10,696 nucleotides of DNA from Pseudomonadota bacterium. GTDB taxonomy: Bacteria; Pseudomonadota; Alphaproteobacteria; Rhizobiales; Rhizobiaceae. The stretch covers positions 1-10,696 of the forward strand of contig JAEYRU010000309.1 of the NCBI GenBank assembly GCA_023435335.1, in the 5' to 3' direction. The notes below the pieces were generated by a model. That model was not told the DNA's origin, did not search any database, and worked only from the letters and a program-made list of their open reading frames with translations. Shown here one piece after another: positions 1 to 5,841 of the stretch (its first letter is position 1; each line of letters opens with the position of its first letter). The translations under genes and the position numbers were made by a program.

Positions 1-5
1 GCTAC

Positions 6-398
6 GTGCCTCCTCACGCAGCTCCGCGCATCATGTTCCCGGGGATCACCCAGCCGCACCGGCTGCCGCCGCCACTGCCTCCGCCCCAGCCCGACGACCT
101 CGTCTCCGCCGCCGGCATCGCCCGCCGCCTCGCAGCCCTCGCCGCCGCGCTCGAAGACCTGCCACGCCAGGCCTACCGCTTCGCGCGGCTGAAAGCCCGC
201 CTCGACGCCCGTCGCACGCAGGAGCCAACCCGCCCCCGCCGCCTATCCCCGCTGCGCGGCGGGCCTCCCTACGGTGGCCGGCTCGCCGTCTGGGATCCGA
301 CCGTCCCGCACGGCAAACACATCCGCGAGGTCGACGTCATCCTCGCCCACGCCCATGCCCTCGCCGATTACGCGCTCGCGTTCCCCGACACGTCATGA
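6..398 (+). CDS. Small proline-rich protein of unknown function, possibly 5'-truncated by the window edge
   Basis: The reading frame is open from the first bases and ends at TGA 396-398. The first in-window start is GTG at 6; an ATG lies at 33. No ribosome site is visible and no stop precedes it, so the true start may lie outside the window. The product (up to 130 residues) has a proline-rich N-terminus (about residues 15-28), an Ala/Leu/Arg-rich predicted helix (about 37-72, with the sequence LEDLPRQAYRFARLKARLD), an Arg/Pro stretch containing LSPLRGGPP, and a C-terminal helix starting IREVDVILAHAHALA. I recall similar short proteins annotated as hypothetical in rhizobia, but no function is known to me. 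The alternation of helices and a conserved-looking C-terminus, rather than only low complexity, favours a real gene. It is convergent with sciP across the repeat-filled gap that follows. Confidence 0.6.
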   Translation: MPPHAAPRIMFPGITQPHRLPPPLPPPQPDDLVSAAGIARRLAALAAALEDLPRQAYRFARLKARLDARRTQEPTRPRRLSPLRGGPPYGGRLAVWDPTVPHGKHIREVDVILAHAHALADYALAFPDTS

Positions 399-665
399 GC
401 GAGGCTGAAATTACTCAGATGGTCGAAGAACCGGCCGCGCGGAAACGCCCGGCGATGGCGAAGCCATGCCTTCAGGCAAGCTGTGCACCCTTGAGCGAAA
501 GGAGAACGGCCGCAGGCCGAGCGCGCGACTGCGCGCCGGGCGACGTTTCGCCCGCCCCCGCGGAGGGCCAGCCGCGCAGCGGCGGTGCGGCCCGTGAGCG
601 AAACGAACGCCAGCGAGCCGCAGGCGAGCCGTGCGGCCCAGGAGCGAAAAGAACGTGAACGAAAA
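399..665. other. Gene-free convergent gap filled with short perfect hairpins
   Basis: This stretch lies between two convergent genes and contains at least five short inverted repeats: ATGGC-GAA-GCCAT (455-467), GCGCGC-GACT-GCGCGC (521-536), GGGCGA-CGTT-TCGCCC with one more flanking pair (537-554), GCCGC-GCA-GCGGC (571-583) and GCCGCA-N9-TGCGGC (617-637). None is followed by a T-run in either direction, so they are not classical intrinsic terminators. They could still act as RNA structures that protect 3' ends or block read-through between the facing genes. An ORF (395-658) begins with an ATGA overlap here but has no ribosome site and a composition dictated by the repeats, so I do not call it a gene. 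Confidence 0.6.
493..655 (+). repeat. Degenerate direct repeats with core GAGCGAAA-N-GA(G)AACG
   Basis: Two segments, 585-609 and 631-655, match at 22 of 25 positions by my count with a 46-bp period; each runs GTGCGGCCC, two or three variable bases, GAGCGAAA, one variable base, GAACG. A third, more degenerate copy of the core starts at 493 (GAGCGAAAGGAGAACG). Copies at 493 and 596 are each followed by a CCGCAGGC-type segment. The family resembles the GAGCGAA-rich intergenic repeats found in GC-rich alphaproteobacteria, but I cannot assign it to a named repeat family without a genome-wide search. Confidence 0.6.
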
Positions 666-941
666 CTAGTGCCGGTATTGCTGGATGCGCGTCGTGCGCA
701 GCCCGGCCAGGCCGTATTCGTCGATGGAGGCCTGCCAGGAAAGGAATTCCTCGACCGTGAGGCGATAGCGCGTGCAGGCCTCGTCGAGGCTGAGCAGGCC
801 GCCGCGGACCGCGGCGACGACTTCCGCCTTACGCCTGATCACCCAGCGGCGCGTGTTCGTCGGGGGCAGGTCGGCGATCGTCAGCGGACTGCCGTCCGGC
901 CCGATAACGTATTTCACGCGCGGTCTAACCAGATCGGTCAT
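666..941 (-). CDS. sciP: CtrA inhibitor SciP (DUF1153 family)
   Basis: The 91-residue product has the whole DUF1153/SciP signature: RPRVKYVIGPDGSPLT at residues 6-21, then DLPP, RRWVIRRKAEVVAAVRGGLL (31-50), a helix-turn-helix region through SLDEACTRYRLTVEEFLSWQ (51-70), and the C-terminus LRTTRIQQYR. In Caulobacter SciP binds the cell-cycle response regulator CtrA and blocks its recruitment of RNA polymerase in G1. The same cytoplasmic role is inferred here. I place the start at the second of two adjacent ATGs (942-944 and 939-941) because family members begin near MTD and because the purine-rich AGAGAG upstream is better spaced for it; the difference is one residue. A longer in-frame start at 980 would add 13 residues unlike the family. 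The gene is divergent from mnmA, and its upstream region carries a near-consensus CtrA box, consistent with feedback between CtrA and its inhibitor. Confidence 0.93.
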   Translation of the reverse strand: MTDLVRPRVKYVIGPDGSPLTIADLPPTNTRRWVIRRKAEVVAAVRGGLLSLDEACTRYRLTVEEFLSWQASIDEYGLAGLRTTRIQQYRH

Positions 942-978
942 CATACTCTCTACAAAAATCATAGACCCAATCCGGTCC

Positions 979-1010
979 AATATAGGCCGACAGCTTTAAA
1001 AATTGCCTAA
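979..1010 (-). promoter_or_regulatory. Candidate CtrA-activated sciP promoter (CtrA box plus -10)
   Basis: Read on the minus strand, TTAG-GCAATTT-TTAA (1010 down to 996) matches the CtrA consensus TTAA-N7-TTAA at seven of eight positions. Eleven bases further downstream is TATATT (984 down to 979), a plausible -10, about 38 bases before the sciP start codon. The box therefore covers the -35 region, the usual placement at CtrA-activated promoters. No start site has been mapped. The same box could also affect the divergent mnmA promoter, but it lies well upstream of that one. Confidence 0.45.
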
Positions 1011-1139
1011 GTGACCGGTAAGGGGAAAGTAACGAGGGTGAACGGGGCGTTAGCGGAAAGGTTAAAATTCGCGGCATTCGGGGCCGTTTCCGCGCCCTTT
1101 CGGCGCAGGCCCGGCCGGCCGGTGGTGGCGGGCGTGTCC

Positions 1140-1168
1140 TTGACCTATATTGTGCCCGTTGGCATAGG
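1140..1168 (+). promoter_or_regulatory. Candidate sigma70-type promoter of mnmA
   Basis: TTGACC at 1140-1145 is a good -35 box. The best hexamer 17 bases later is CATAGG (1163-1168), only three of six matches to TATAAT, so the -10 assignment is weak. It lies about 70 bases before the mnmA ATG in an otherwise gene-free region. Confidence 0.35.
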
Positions 1169-1239
1169 CTCCGCCGCGGCTCACAGCGACCCGCTCCGTC
1201 ACGGCAGCCACACCGCGCCATCCGACGAGAGCTTTTTGA

Positions 1240-2457
1240 ATGCGTGACGAACCCTTGAACAGCCTGGACCTGCCCGGACGGCCGGCCGACACGCGCGTCG
1301 TGGTCGCCATGTCCGGCGGCGTGGATTCCTCCGTGGTCGCGGGCCTGCTCGCGCGCGAGGGTTATGACGTGGTCGGCGTCACGCTGCAGCTCTACGATCA
1401 CGGCGCCGCCGTGCACCGCGCCGGCTCCTGCTGCGCCGGCCAGGACATCGACGACGCCCGCCGCGTCGCCGAGACGCTCGGCATCCCGCATTACGTCCTG
1501 AACTACGAGCAGCGTTTCCGCGAGGCCGTCATCGACCCCTTCGCCGCCTCCTACATGGCCGGCGAAACCCCGGTGCCCTGCATCTCCTGCAACCAGACCG
1601 TCAAGTTCGCGGACCTGCTCTCGACCGCGCGCGACCTCGGCGCAGCCGCCCTCGCCACCGGCCACTATATCCGCTCGGCTGCCGGCTTCGGGCCCGGCGG
1701 CGGGCATCGCGCGCTTTTCCGCCCGGTCGACGCCGACCGCGACCAGAGCTGGTTCCTCTTCGCCACGACGCAGGAGCAGGTCGACTACCTGCGCTTCCCC
1801 CTCGGCGGCATGTCGAAGCCGCAGGTGCGCGCCGAGGCCGAGCGCATGGGCCTTTCCGTCGCCGCCAAGGCCGACAGCCAGGACATCTGCTTCGTGCCGC
1901 AGGGCAAGTACACCGACATCATCGCGAAGCTGAAGCCGGAGGCCGCCACCCCCGGCGACATCGTCCATATCGACGGGCGCGTGCTCGGCCGCCACGAAGG
2001 CATTCTGCGCTACACCATCGGCCAGCGCCGCGGCATCGGCATCGCCGGCGGCGAGCCGCTCTACGTCGTCCACCTCGATCCCGAGCACGCGCGCGTCGTC
2101 GTCGGACCGCGCGAGGCCCTGGAGACCCACCGCATCGTGCTGCGCGACGTGAACTGGCTGGGCGATGCGCCGCTTTCCGCGCTTCCCTCGGACGGCTTCG
2201 AGCTCTTCGCCAAGGTGCGTTCCACCCGCCCTCCCCGCCCGGCCGTGCTGCGCAACGAAGCCGGAACCGTCTCCGTCGAGCTGCTCGACGGAGAGGCCGG
2301 CATCGCGCCCGGCCAGGCCTGCGTGCTCTATGACGGCGAGGGCAACGGCGCCCGCGTCTTCGGCGGCGGCTTCATCGAGCGCTCAGAGCGAAGCGCCGAA
2401 GCCGAGGCGATGCTGAGGAAGTTGCAGGCGGAGAAGGAGCGTGTGGCGGTCGAGTGA
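1240..2457 (+). CDS. mnmA: tRNA-specific 2-thiouridylase MnmA
   Basis: MnmA activates U34 of tRNA-Lys, -Glu and -Gln with ATP and inserts sulfur to give 2-thiouridine, acting in the cytoplasm with a sulfur-relay donor. The 405-residue product starts at ATG 1240, with GAGAG eight bases upstream. The PP-loop ATP-binding motif SGGVDSS is at residues 25-31. Cys117 in PCISCN corresponds to the family's nucleophile cysteine, and Cys217 in DSQDICFVP to the persulfide cysteine. ATGHYIR (139-145) and GQRRGIG (261-267) are further family hallmarks, followed by the C-terminal beta-barrel domain. The extra Cys114 gives a CxxC pair, seen in many alphaproteobacterial members. The length is slightly above the usual 360-400, owing to an N-terminal extension of about 18 residues and a charged C-terminal helix. 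The stop lies 28 bases from the stop of the convergent membrane protein gene. Confidence 0.97.
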   Translation: MRDEPLNSLDLPGRPADTRVVVAMSGGVDSSVVAGLLAREGYDVVGVTLQLYDHGAAVHRAGSCCAGQDIDDARRVAETLGIPHYVLNYEQRFREAVIDPFAASYMAGETPVPCISCNQTVKFADLLSTARDLGAAALATGHYIRSAAGFGPGGGHRALFRPVDADRDQSWFLFATTQEQVDYLRFPLGGMSKPQVRAEAERMGLSVAAKADSQDICFVPQGKYTDIIAKLKPEAATPGDIVHIDGRVLGRHEGILRYTIGQRRGIGIAGGEPLYVVHLDPEHARVVVGPREALETHRIVLRDVNWLGDAPLSALPSDGFELFAKVRSTRPPRPAVLRNEAGTVSVELLDGEAGIAPGQACVLYDGEGNGARVFGGGFIERSERSAEAEAMLRKLQAEKERVAVE

Positions 2458-2485
2458 CTTCGCTCCCGGATTTGTAATTCGCCAG

Positions 2486-3163
2486 CTAATCTCTGCGGAA
2501 GTCCCAACGCGATAGATCGTTGGCAAGTCGGCTTTCGGCGGCAATAGTGCTTATCCCTTGGCCGTCGAGCATCCGTCCGCCGATACCCTCAAGCCACCCC
2601 AGCGCCTTCTCCACCTCGCCCTTTGTCACCGGCTCGTCGGTGATTTCTAGCGTAATCCGCTTCAGCGACACGCCGGGGCCGAAAATTGCCGCCAGATTCT
2701 CAGGATCGACGAGCTTCACGGTCGCCGGGTCGGAGATATCATCGAAAGTGACCAGCCTCGGGTAGTTCTTCAGGGGGATTTCATGCACCTCGCCCTTGAA
2801 ATGTTTCATCTGGCTGGCCGGCTTGAGATATGGATCGCCGCCATAGGGCGGCTCGAATAGCACCGCGCGGGCGATTACCTCGGCGGTTTTCACCAAGGCA
2901 AACAGATAACGCCCGTCGGGCAGCGGCACCACGATCGCCTCGGCCTTCACCGACCAGTCGCGCGGCGTGGCTTCCGGCAGTATCTTCGGCACGCCCCACC
3001 ATGCGACTTCCGCCACGCTCGACGCAGTCACCGGCCCCTGCGGCGTGTCGACCTCGACCGTGATCTTCTGCCGCCACTCGTAGCTGGGATACATGAACCG
3101 CCAGCCGAGAAACCCCGCCAGCACGAGCAGGCAGGCCGCGAGGCCGATCTTCCAACGCGTCAT
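2486..3163 (-). CDS. Membrane-anchored protein of unknown function
   Basis: I do not recognise a family. The 225-residue product begins MTRWKIG and has one hydrophobic segment (about residues 6-23) after a positively charged start, so it is likely an inner-membrane anchor with the rest in the periplasm. LAAC at 8-11 resembles a lipobox, but it falls too early in the hydrophobic run to be convincing. The outer part is beta-rich, with ITVEVDTPQGPVTASS (34-49), AIVVPLPDGRYLFAL (76-90) and a C-terminal helix EVEKALGWLEGIGGRMLDG (183-201). The start is chosen at 3163 because GGAGG lies ten bases before it and the hydrophobic segment follows at once; an in-frame start at 3199 would add a Gly/Asn-rich leader. 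It follows the oxidoreductase gene on the same strand with a 99-base gap, so co-transcription is possible but not shown. Confidence 0.8.
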   Translation of the reverse strand: MTRWKIGLAACLLVLAGFLGWRFMYPSYEWRQKITVEVDTPQGPVTASSVAEVAWWGVPKILPEATPRDWSVKAEAIVVPLPDGRYLFALVKTAEVIARAVLFEPPYGGDPYLKPASQMKHFKGEVHEIPLKNYPRLVTFDDISDPATVKLVDPENLAAIFGPGVSLKRITLEITDEPVTKGEVEKALGWLEGIGGRMLDGQGISTIAAESRLANDLSRWDFRRD

Positions 3164-3262
3164 GGAGTTCCCGCCTCCGTTGCCGGTCGCGGAAATCATC
3201 GCGGCAAGACGTTAAGCCGGCGTGTCGCCAAAGGCGGAATTTCGAGCGATCGCCGCGCTCGC

Positions 3263-4216
3263 TTAGTCGTGCGTGACCGAGCCCGCAGTCAGTATGCGCA
3301 GCACCGAGATCGCCTCCTCGCCGCTGGTGCGCGGCTCCTCGCGCGTCTGGATGCAGTGGATGAAGTGCTCCAGCTCGCGCGTAAGCGGCATGCCCTCGGC
3401 GACCGGCACGTAGGCCGGCTCGTTGACGGTGAAGGCCCACTGGCCGCTGTCCTGCCACACCGCGTGGCGGTAGACGGCGAGCTTGCGCGGCCACGGCTCC
3501 ACGTCGTCGAACACCGCCATGGCGCGGGTGCCCACGACGGTCAGCCGCCGCTCGCGGTAGGGGTTGAGGCGCGACGTGAACAGGTGGCTGCGCAGCCCGC
3601 CCGGAAAGCGCATGTGCAGGTGCGCGAAGTCCGACAGGTTGTCGAGCAGCGCCGCCCCCTCCCCGCGGATCTCGGTCGGCGGCGTGCCGGTGATCGCCAG
3701 GATCATGGAGAGGTCGTGCGGCGCGAGATCCCACAGCGCGTCATTCTCGGTGTGGAATTTTCCCAGCCCCAGCCGGTGCGAGTGGATGTATTTCACCTCG
3801 CCCAGCTCGCCCGCGTCTATCAGGCCCTTCAGCGCCTCGAAGGCCGGGTGGAAGCGCAGCACGTGCCCGACCATGAAGATGCGGCCCGCCTTGTGCGCCG
3901 CCTCCACCGAACGCTCGGCGTCGGCCACGGTGAGCGCGATCGGCTTTTCCACCAGCACGTCCTTGCCCGCCTCGACGGCGCGGATGGCGCTCTCGGCGTG
4001 GAACTGCGGTGGCAGCGCCATGACGATGGCGTCGACGTCCTCGCGGTCGAAGAGCTCGTCCGGCGCGATCGCCAGGCATTCGTGCTCGACGGAAAAGCCC
4101 TCCGCGCGCGCCGCATTGACGTCGGACACCGCATGCAGCGCGCCAAGCGACTTCAATGTCCTGATGTGGTTGCTGCCCCAATACCCGCAACCAAGTACTG
4201 CGATGCGCGGCTTCAT
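3263..4216 (-). CDS. Gfo/Idh/MocA-family NAD(P)-dependent oxidoreductase
   Basis: The 317-residue product has the two-domain layout of this family. An N-terminal Rossmann fold carries GCGYWG (residues 9-14, the GxGxxG dinucleotide loop) and ALPPQFHAE (67-75). The family's EKP motif is at 90-92 with Lys91 as the likely catalytic or cofactor-contacting lysine. The C-terminal domain has WDLAPHDLSM (162-171), where His167 is the usual active-site histidine. Family members oxidise or reduce hydroxyl groups on sugars, nucleotide sugars, inositols or related compounds. The GYWGSN and WDLAPHD wording resembles nucleotide-sugar 3-dehydrogenase-like members, but the substrate cannot be read from the sequence and no sugar-pathway genes are adjacent. 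The start at ATG 4216 puts the Rossmann strand at the N-terminus as expected; an AAAGGG element lies just upstream. An upstream in-frame ATG at 4420 would overlap the tRNA promoter and is not supported. Confidence 0.92.
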   Translation of the reverse strand: MKPRIAVLGCGYWGSNHIRTLKSLGALHAVSDVNAARAEGFSVEHECLAIAPDELFDREDVDAIVMALPPQFHAESAIRAVEAGKDVLVEKPIALTVADAERSVEAAHKAGRIFMVGHVLRFHPAFEALKGLIDAGELGEVKYIHSHRLGLGKFHTENDALWDLAPHDLSMILAITGTPPTEIRGEGAALLDNLSDFAHLHMRFPGGLRSHLFTSRLNPYRERRLTVVGTRAMAVFDDVEPWPRKLAVYRHAVWQDSGQWAFTVNEPAYVPVAEGMPLTRELEHFIHCIQTREEPRTSGEEAISVLRILTAGSVTHD

Positions 4217-4336
4217 GCACCCTTTGCCTGTCAGACGGCGCGGCCGAGCGGTCGCGCCGGTTTCCGGAGACGCAGCCCCGATGCGTCGGCGCTCTCCATA
4301 CTGCCGGAGCATCGGACTTTGCAACCTGCCCGGTGC

Positions 4337-4366
4337 TTGACAGGTTAACCGCGCCAACCTTATATC
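4337..4366 (+). promoter_or_regulatory. Strong promoter of the tRNA-Met gene
   Basis: TTGACA at 4337-4342 matches the -35 consensus exactly. TATATC at 4361-4366, 18 bases downstream (or TTATAT with a 17-base spacer), serves as -10. Transcription would begin about 50 bases before the mature tRNA 5' end, which fits a stable-RNA promoter. Confidence 0.65.
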
Positions 4367-4383
4367 CGCGCGACCTCGGCGAG

Positions 4384-4425
4384 GGGCTTCGAGCCCGCCT
4401 GTCATCGCCGTTGCCCCCAAGGGGC
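4384..4425 (+). other. Two short hairpins in the tRNA leader, one abutting the mature 5' end
   Basis: GGGCT-TCG-AGCCC spans 4384-4396 and GCCCC-CAA-GGGGC spans 4413-4425. The second includes the first three bases of the mature tRNA (4423-4425), so it would compete with the acceptor stem or mark the RNase P cleavage region in the precursor. Confidence 0.5.
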
Positions 4426-4499
4426 GGAGTAGCTCAGTAGGTTAGAGCAGAGGAATCATAATCCTTGTGTCGGGGGTTCGAATCCCTCCTCCGCTACCA
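4423..4499 (+). tRNA. tRNA-Met (anticodon CAT), elongator type
   Basis: The 77-base gene folds into a full cloverleaf with encoded CCA at 4497-4499. The acceptor stem pairs GGCGGAG with CTCCGCT, including a G1-U72 wobble. The D arm reads GCTCAGTAGGTTAGAGC. The anticodon stem pairs GAGGA with TCCTT around loop ATCATAA, with anticodon CAT at 4457-4459. The T arm pairs GGGGG with CCCTC around TTCGAAT. CAT could mean elongator Met, initiator Met or Ile2 (lysidine). The G1-U72 pair argues against an initiator, which has an unpaired 1-72, and the body resembles rhizobial tRNA-Met rather than the tRNA-Ile2 form I remember, so elongator Met is most likely. Confidence 0.95.
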
Positions 4500-4796
4500 C
4501 TTCTTCTTACAAGGAAAATCAGACACTTAGGATGGAACGGGGGTTCAGCCCTGTGTGTGACGTCCCGCGCCGATGTGCGCGAGGATGCGATCGTGAGCAT
4601 TTCCTGTCTCACGCGCCGTGAAGGGCGCTGCTGTTTGCGGGCGCGGACGCTCGTCGCGCAACGAGAGGCCGGGGCTGACTACGGCGAAAAGCAGCGACTG
4701 ACGACGCGAAACCTTTGGTTCTTGTCGAAGCATCGTCACCGATCATTGACGAGATGACCGAACGCCCAGCGGACGGCCCAAGGGCCGGCGCTGACA
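4500..4796. other. Gene-free stretch between tRNA-Met and the PRPP-synthase-like unit
   Basis: I see no supported gene here. Reading frames are short, lack ribosome sites, and one begins inside the tRNA T arm. There is no clear T-tailed terminator after the tRNA. A tight inverted repeat GGCCC-AA-GGGCC sits near 4776-4787, just before the FixK-type box. No second copy of the tRNA 3' end, as would mark an integrated element's right junction, is visible here or elsewhere in the window. Confidence 0.6.
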
Positions 4797-4810
4797 TTGA
4801 CGTGCATCAA
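4797..4810 (+). promoter_or_regulatory. FNR/FixK-type box upstream of the PRPP-synthase-like gene
   Basis: TTGAC-GTGC-ATCAA fits the alphaproteobacterial FixK/FnrL consensus TTGAY-N4-RTCAA exactly and the classical FNR box TTGAT-N4-ATCAA at nine of ten positions. Downstream, TAGAAT at 4830-4835 (five of six matches to TATAAT) can serve as -10, which puts the box centre near -39 to -42, close to the class II activator position. The gene's ATG is 59 bases after the box. This predicts induction at low oxygen by an FNR/FixK-family protein, which is not encoded in the window. Confidence 0.7.
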
Positions 4811-4869
4811 GACAAGGTGGACGCTGATATAGAATAGCAGCCTAACGGCTCAGCGCCGGGAGAAGCAAG

Positions 4870-5841
4870 ATGCGTCTGTTTGCCTTGAGAGGGTCCGAGA
4901 GGCTGGGATCTGCCGTGGCGCGCGCCCTTGCAAGAAAGCTCGATCCGCACGAGGAGCGCGATTTCGAGGACGGCGAGCACAAGGCGCGGCCGCTGGTCAG
5001 CGTGCGCGGTGAAGACGTCTATGTCCTGCACAGCCTCGCCGGGACTTCCGAGGCCTCCGCGAACGACAAGCTTTGCAGGCTCCTCTTCTTCCTCGCCTGC
5101 TGCCGTGAAAACGGCGCGGCAAGCGTCACGGCGGTCGTGCCGTACCTCGCCTATGCGCGCAAGGACCGGCAGACCAAGGCGCGGGATCCCGTGACGACGC
5201 GCTATGTCGCGCAACTCTTCGAAGCGATGGGGACGGACCGACTGATCATCCTGGAAGCCCATAACATTGCGGCCTTCCAGAACGCGTTCCGCTGCCAGAC
5301 CGTCCATCTCGATGCACGCCGCCTGTTCTGCGCCGAGATCGCAAGGATTGCCCCCGGCGGGCGGATCACGGTCTTTTCGCCCGATGGCGGTGGCGTCAAA
5401 CGCGCCCAGTTGCTCAAGGAGATGTACGAGGCCGAGACAGGCAACGCGGCCGGTTTCGGCTTCATGGAGAAGCGCCGCAGCCGCGGCGTCGTCTCCGGTG
5501 ACCTGTTTGCCGGCGACGTGTCCGGCACCGCGGTCTTCATCATCGATGACATGATCAGCACCGGCGGAACGATGCTGCGCGCCGCGCTCGCCTGCCGCGA
5601 AGGCGGGGCCGCCTCCGTGCATGCGCTTGCCACCCACGCCCTGTTCCGCGACGGCAGCAACGAACTCCTCGAAAGCAGGGCGATCGACAGCATCGTTGTC
5701 ACCGACTCGGTCGGATCGGACCCGCGTGGCTACGCCGGGCCGCGGGTAAGGGTGCTGGAGACCGGGCCGCTGATCGGCGAGGCGATCAGGCGTCTCGAGG
5801 AGCGGCAGCCGCTTGCGGACCTGCTGGGGATGGAGGACTGA
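4870..5841 (+). CDS. Divergent ribose-phosphate pyrophosphokinase (PRPP synthase) family protein
   Basis: PRPP synthases transfer pyrophosphate from ATP to ribose 5-phosphate, feeding nucleotide, His and Trp synthesis. The 323-residue product has the two tandem phosphoribosyltransferase-type domains: FEDGEH (32-37), PYLAYARKDRQTKARDPVTT (91-110), SPDGGGVKRA (170-179), EKRR with the likely catalytic Lys201, and the PRPP loop IIDDMISTGGT (224-234). It departs from housekeeping enzymes in several places: the usual DLH segment reads EAH (129-131), the loop has Ser where Asp is normal (DMIDTGGT), and VGG reads GGG. This suggests a specialised paralogue that keeps the ribose-5-phosphate and ATP sites, with possibly altered regulation or substrate. 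The start ATG 4870 has GGGAGAAG a few bases upstream. Its promoter carries a FixK-type box. Its 3' end overlaps the convergent phosphotransferase-like gene by 56 bp. A housekeeping prs is expected elsewhere in the genome. Confidence 0.88.
   Translation: MRLFALRGSERLGSAVARALARKLDPHEERDFEDGEHKARPLVSVRGEDVYVLHSLAGTSEASANDKLCRLLFFLACCRENGAASVTAVVPYLAYARKDRQTKARDPVTTRYVAQLFEAMGTDRLIILEAHNIAAFQNAFRCQTVHLDARRLFCAEIARIAPGGRITVFSPDGGGVKRAQLLKEMYEAETGNAAGFGFMEKRRSRGVVSGDLFAGDVSGTAVFIIDDMISTGGTMLRAALACREGGAASVHALATHALFRDGSNELLESRAIDSIVVTDSVGSDPRGYAGPRVRVLETGPLIGEAIRRLEERQPLADLLGMED

Noticed and set aside
395..658. ORF of 87 codons starting with an ATGA overlap after the first gene
   Set aside because: No ribosome site, composition set by the GAGCGAAA repeats and hairpins, and no protein-like pattern after the first residues.
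1050..1065. Second possible CtrA box, TTAG...TTAA
   Set aside because: The half-sites are eight bases apart, not seven, so the two halves are out of register with CtrA's consensus.
925..2130. 401-codon minus-strand ORF opposite mnmA
   Set aside because: Shadow of mnmA in a GC-rich genome; Gly/Val/Asp-rich with no motif, and it would cover the whole sciP-mnmA control region.
3269..4348. Long plus-strand ORF opposite the Gfo/Idh/MocA gene
   Set aside because: It is the GC-rich shadow of the oxidoreductase gene; the minus-strand frame carries the complete family motifs.
4337..4349. TTGACAGGTTAAC as a further FixK/FNR half site
   Set aside because: The right half does not read RTCAA; the TTGACA is better explained as the -35 box of the tRNA promoter.
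4467..4757. ORF beginning inside the tRNA-Met T arm
   Set aside because: This is the familiar artefact of reading a tRNA 3' half as protein; it has no start context and no recognisable domain.
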